A stretch of DNA of 64,000 nt from Solibacillus sp. FSL K6-1523 (GTDB lineage: Bacteria; Bacillota; Bacilli; Bacillales_A; Planococcaceae), in the NCBI RefSeq assembly GCF_038005225.1, contig NZ_JBBOSU010000001.1:1972001-2036000 (forward strand), given 5' to 3'. Shown here piece after piece: positions 63,032-64,000 of the stretch (positions within the stretch are counted from its first letter, which is position 1; every line of letters starts with the position of its first letter). The notes beneath the pieces are model-generated. The model saw nothing but the letters and a program-made list of their open reading frames with translations, did not search any database and was not told where the DNA came from. The position numbers were made by a program, and so were the translations under genes.

Positions 63032-64000
63032 ATGATTTCACGACGGATGTAGCGGGTACTTTAATCGTAAATGATGTTGGCAGTAGGAAGCACACAACAC
63101 TGGCGATAATGCAGAGAATGCCGGCAATTGAAAACGACACGACATACGTATTGTACGTTTCATAAATCCAACCACCGAAAAATGTACCGAATGCTGCACC
63201 AATTTGATGCCCGATGAAAAACGCCCATGCATTTAATGGTCCAAGTAATTTTAATCCGTAGTAATCACCTAAAGAGGCGGTCGACATGGCAATGGAACCT
63301 GACCAAACGAGTCCGCAGCATAACGCAACGGTAAATAATTGTATGTTCGTTGTGGAAAGGACAAGAAAAATAAAACCTAAACCTCGAACGAAATATACGA
63401 TAAACAATAAATTTTTGCGCGGGAATCGATCGGCAAGCTGCGCTAAAAATAATGAACCAAATATCGCAACAAAACCAATCATGCCGATTCCAAAGGCAGC
63501 TGTTTTCGAATCAAATCCATGACTCATCAGCATAGGTACACCGTGAGACCCAAGTAAGTTCATGCCAAACCCACAGGCAAACAAGCCAATAACAATTTGC
63601 CAAAATGGTAGTGTTTTGACGACATCTGTTATCCGAGCACCACTATCGAAGTTAATTTTATTTGCAAGCTTCTGCCCAGGAATTAAGTCTGCACCATCTG
63701 GAGCGTTTTCTTTAATAATAAAAAAAGCCATTGGAATGACAAGAACAGCAAACATCGCCGAAATAATGATCAAAGTCATTTTCCATCCGAAATAATCGAT
63801 TAAAAAGGTGGAAAGGGGTGTCATCACGGCTAATCCAGCCATTCCACCTGTAGAAAGGTAAAATAAAGCTTTACCACGTTGGCGAATAAACCATTTACTA
63901 ATGAGTGGAGAGAGCGCAATATTGCTTAAACAAGCTAAACCGATGGACATTAAAATGCCGTAATTTAGCATAAACAGCCAGTAGTTTGCAAAGGAAATAG
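63030..64000 (-). CDS. MFS transporter (OFA-like), 5' end cut by window edge
   Basis: The frame is open to the last base, so the N-terminus is missing; about 322 residues are visible. They contain roughly ten helices, with FIRQRGKALFYLSTGGMAGL (loop between helices 4 and 5) and QLADRFPRKNLLFIVYF (central A-like motif). The pattern resembles oxalate/formate antiporter-type MFS proteins. The internal ATG at 63971 is unlikely to be the start. Substrate unknown. Confidence 0.8.
   Translation of the reverse strand, partial: ISFANYWLFMLNYGILMSIGLACLSNIALSPLISKWFIRQRGKALFYLSTGGMAGLAVMTPLSTFLIDYFGWKMTLIIISAMFAVLVIPMAFFIIKENAPDGADLIPGQKLANKINFDSGARITDVVKTLPFWQIVIGLFACGFGMNLLGSHGVPMLMSHGFDSKTAAFGIGMIGFVAIFGSLFLAQLADRFPRKNLLFIVYFVRGLGFIFLVLSTTNIQLFTVALCCGLVWSGSIAMSTASLGDYYGLKLLGPLNAWAFFIGHQIGAAFGTFFGGWIYETYNTYVVSFSIAGILCIIASVVCFLLPTSFTIKVPATSVVKS

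Overview
This window looks like chromosomal DNA of a low-GC, spore-former-type Gram-positive, most likely Planococcaceae (Lysinibacillus/Solibacillus-like). The reasons are strong AAGGAGG-type ribosome binding sites, homologues of Bacillus genes (xpaC-yaaN, ykpA, ctpB, odhAB, an ArlRS-type pair, MurG2), remains of an S-layer (SLH) anchor, and PBSX-like prophage genes. No rRNA, tRNA or CRISPR array was seen.

Layout. (1) 0-11.6 kb: a sialic-acid utilisation locus. nanA, an SGNH esterase, a CUT1 ABC transporter (lipoprotein plus two permeases), nanE, nanK, an RpiR-family regulator and nanM read rightwards from a promoter with a perfect CcpA cre site at its start point. A PucR-like regulator and the shared sugar ATPase msmX diverge from it. 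(2) 11.7-26.3 kb: housekeeping and envelope genes (acetyltransferases, a LysE exporter, an HpaB-type flavin hydroxylase, a membrane Lon-like protease, a GHL10 protein that has lost its SLH anchor by frameshift, a CtpB-type protease, a COG0523 GTPase, a repeat-rich CAP protein, a MurG paralogue) interspersed with gene remnants. (3) 26.3-36.2 kb: a PAS-GGDEF protein, a two-component system and odhAB. (4) 36.3-39.4 kb: a lysine riboswitch controlling an amino-acid ABC transporter. (5) 39.4-47.9 kb: TelA/XpaC, a globin-like/CZB chemoreceptor, a cold-shock protein, a TraB-family protein and a lipoprotein. (6) 48.4-58.5 kb: a strongly reduced prophage. It keeps early/late regulators, a recombinase, tail scraps, holin and endolysin, and carries two AT-rich cargo genes: a RelA/SpoT-like nucleotide synthetase with an unknown C-terminal half, and an HD + Hsp90-like (GHKL) ATPase protein. 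(7) 58.6-64 kb: an ABC-F protein, two MFS transporters and a lipoprotein resembling an inactivated trypsin-like protease.

The most unusual signals are these. A structured intergenic repeat family has three full copies (26887-27076, 36366-36551, 41877-42128) and two partial ones, shows a compensatory base-pair change, and in one copy lies between a promoter and the lysine riboswitch. A second structured IS200/IS605-like relic abuts, and supplies, the end of the TraB-family gene. The two prophage cargo genes look like candidate anti-phage proteins. All functional statements rest on motif recognition by eye; no database search was run.
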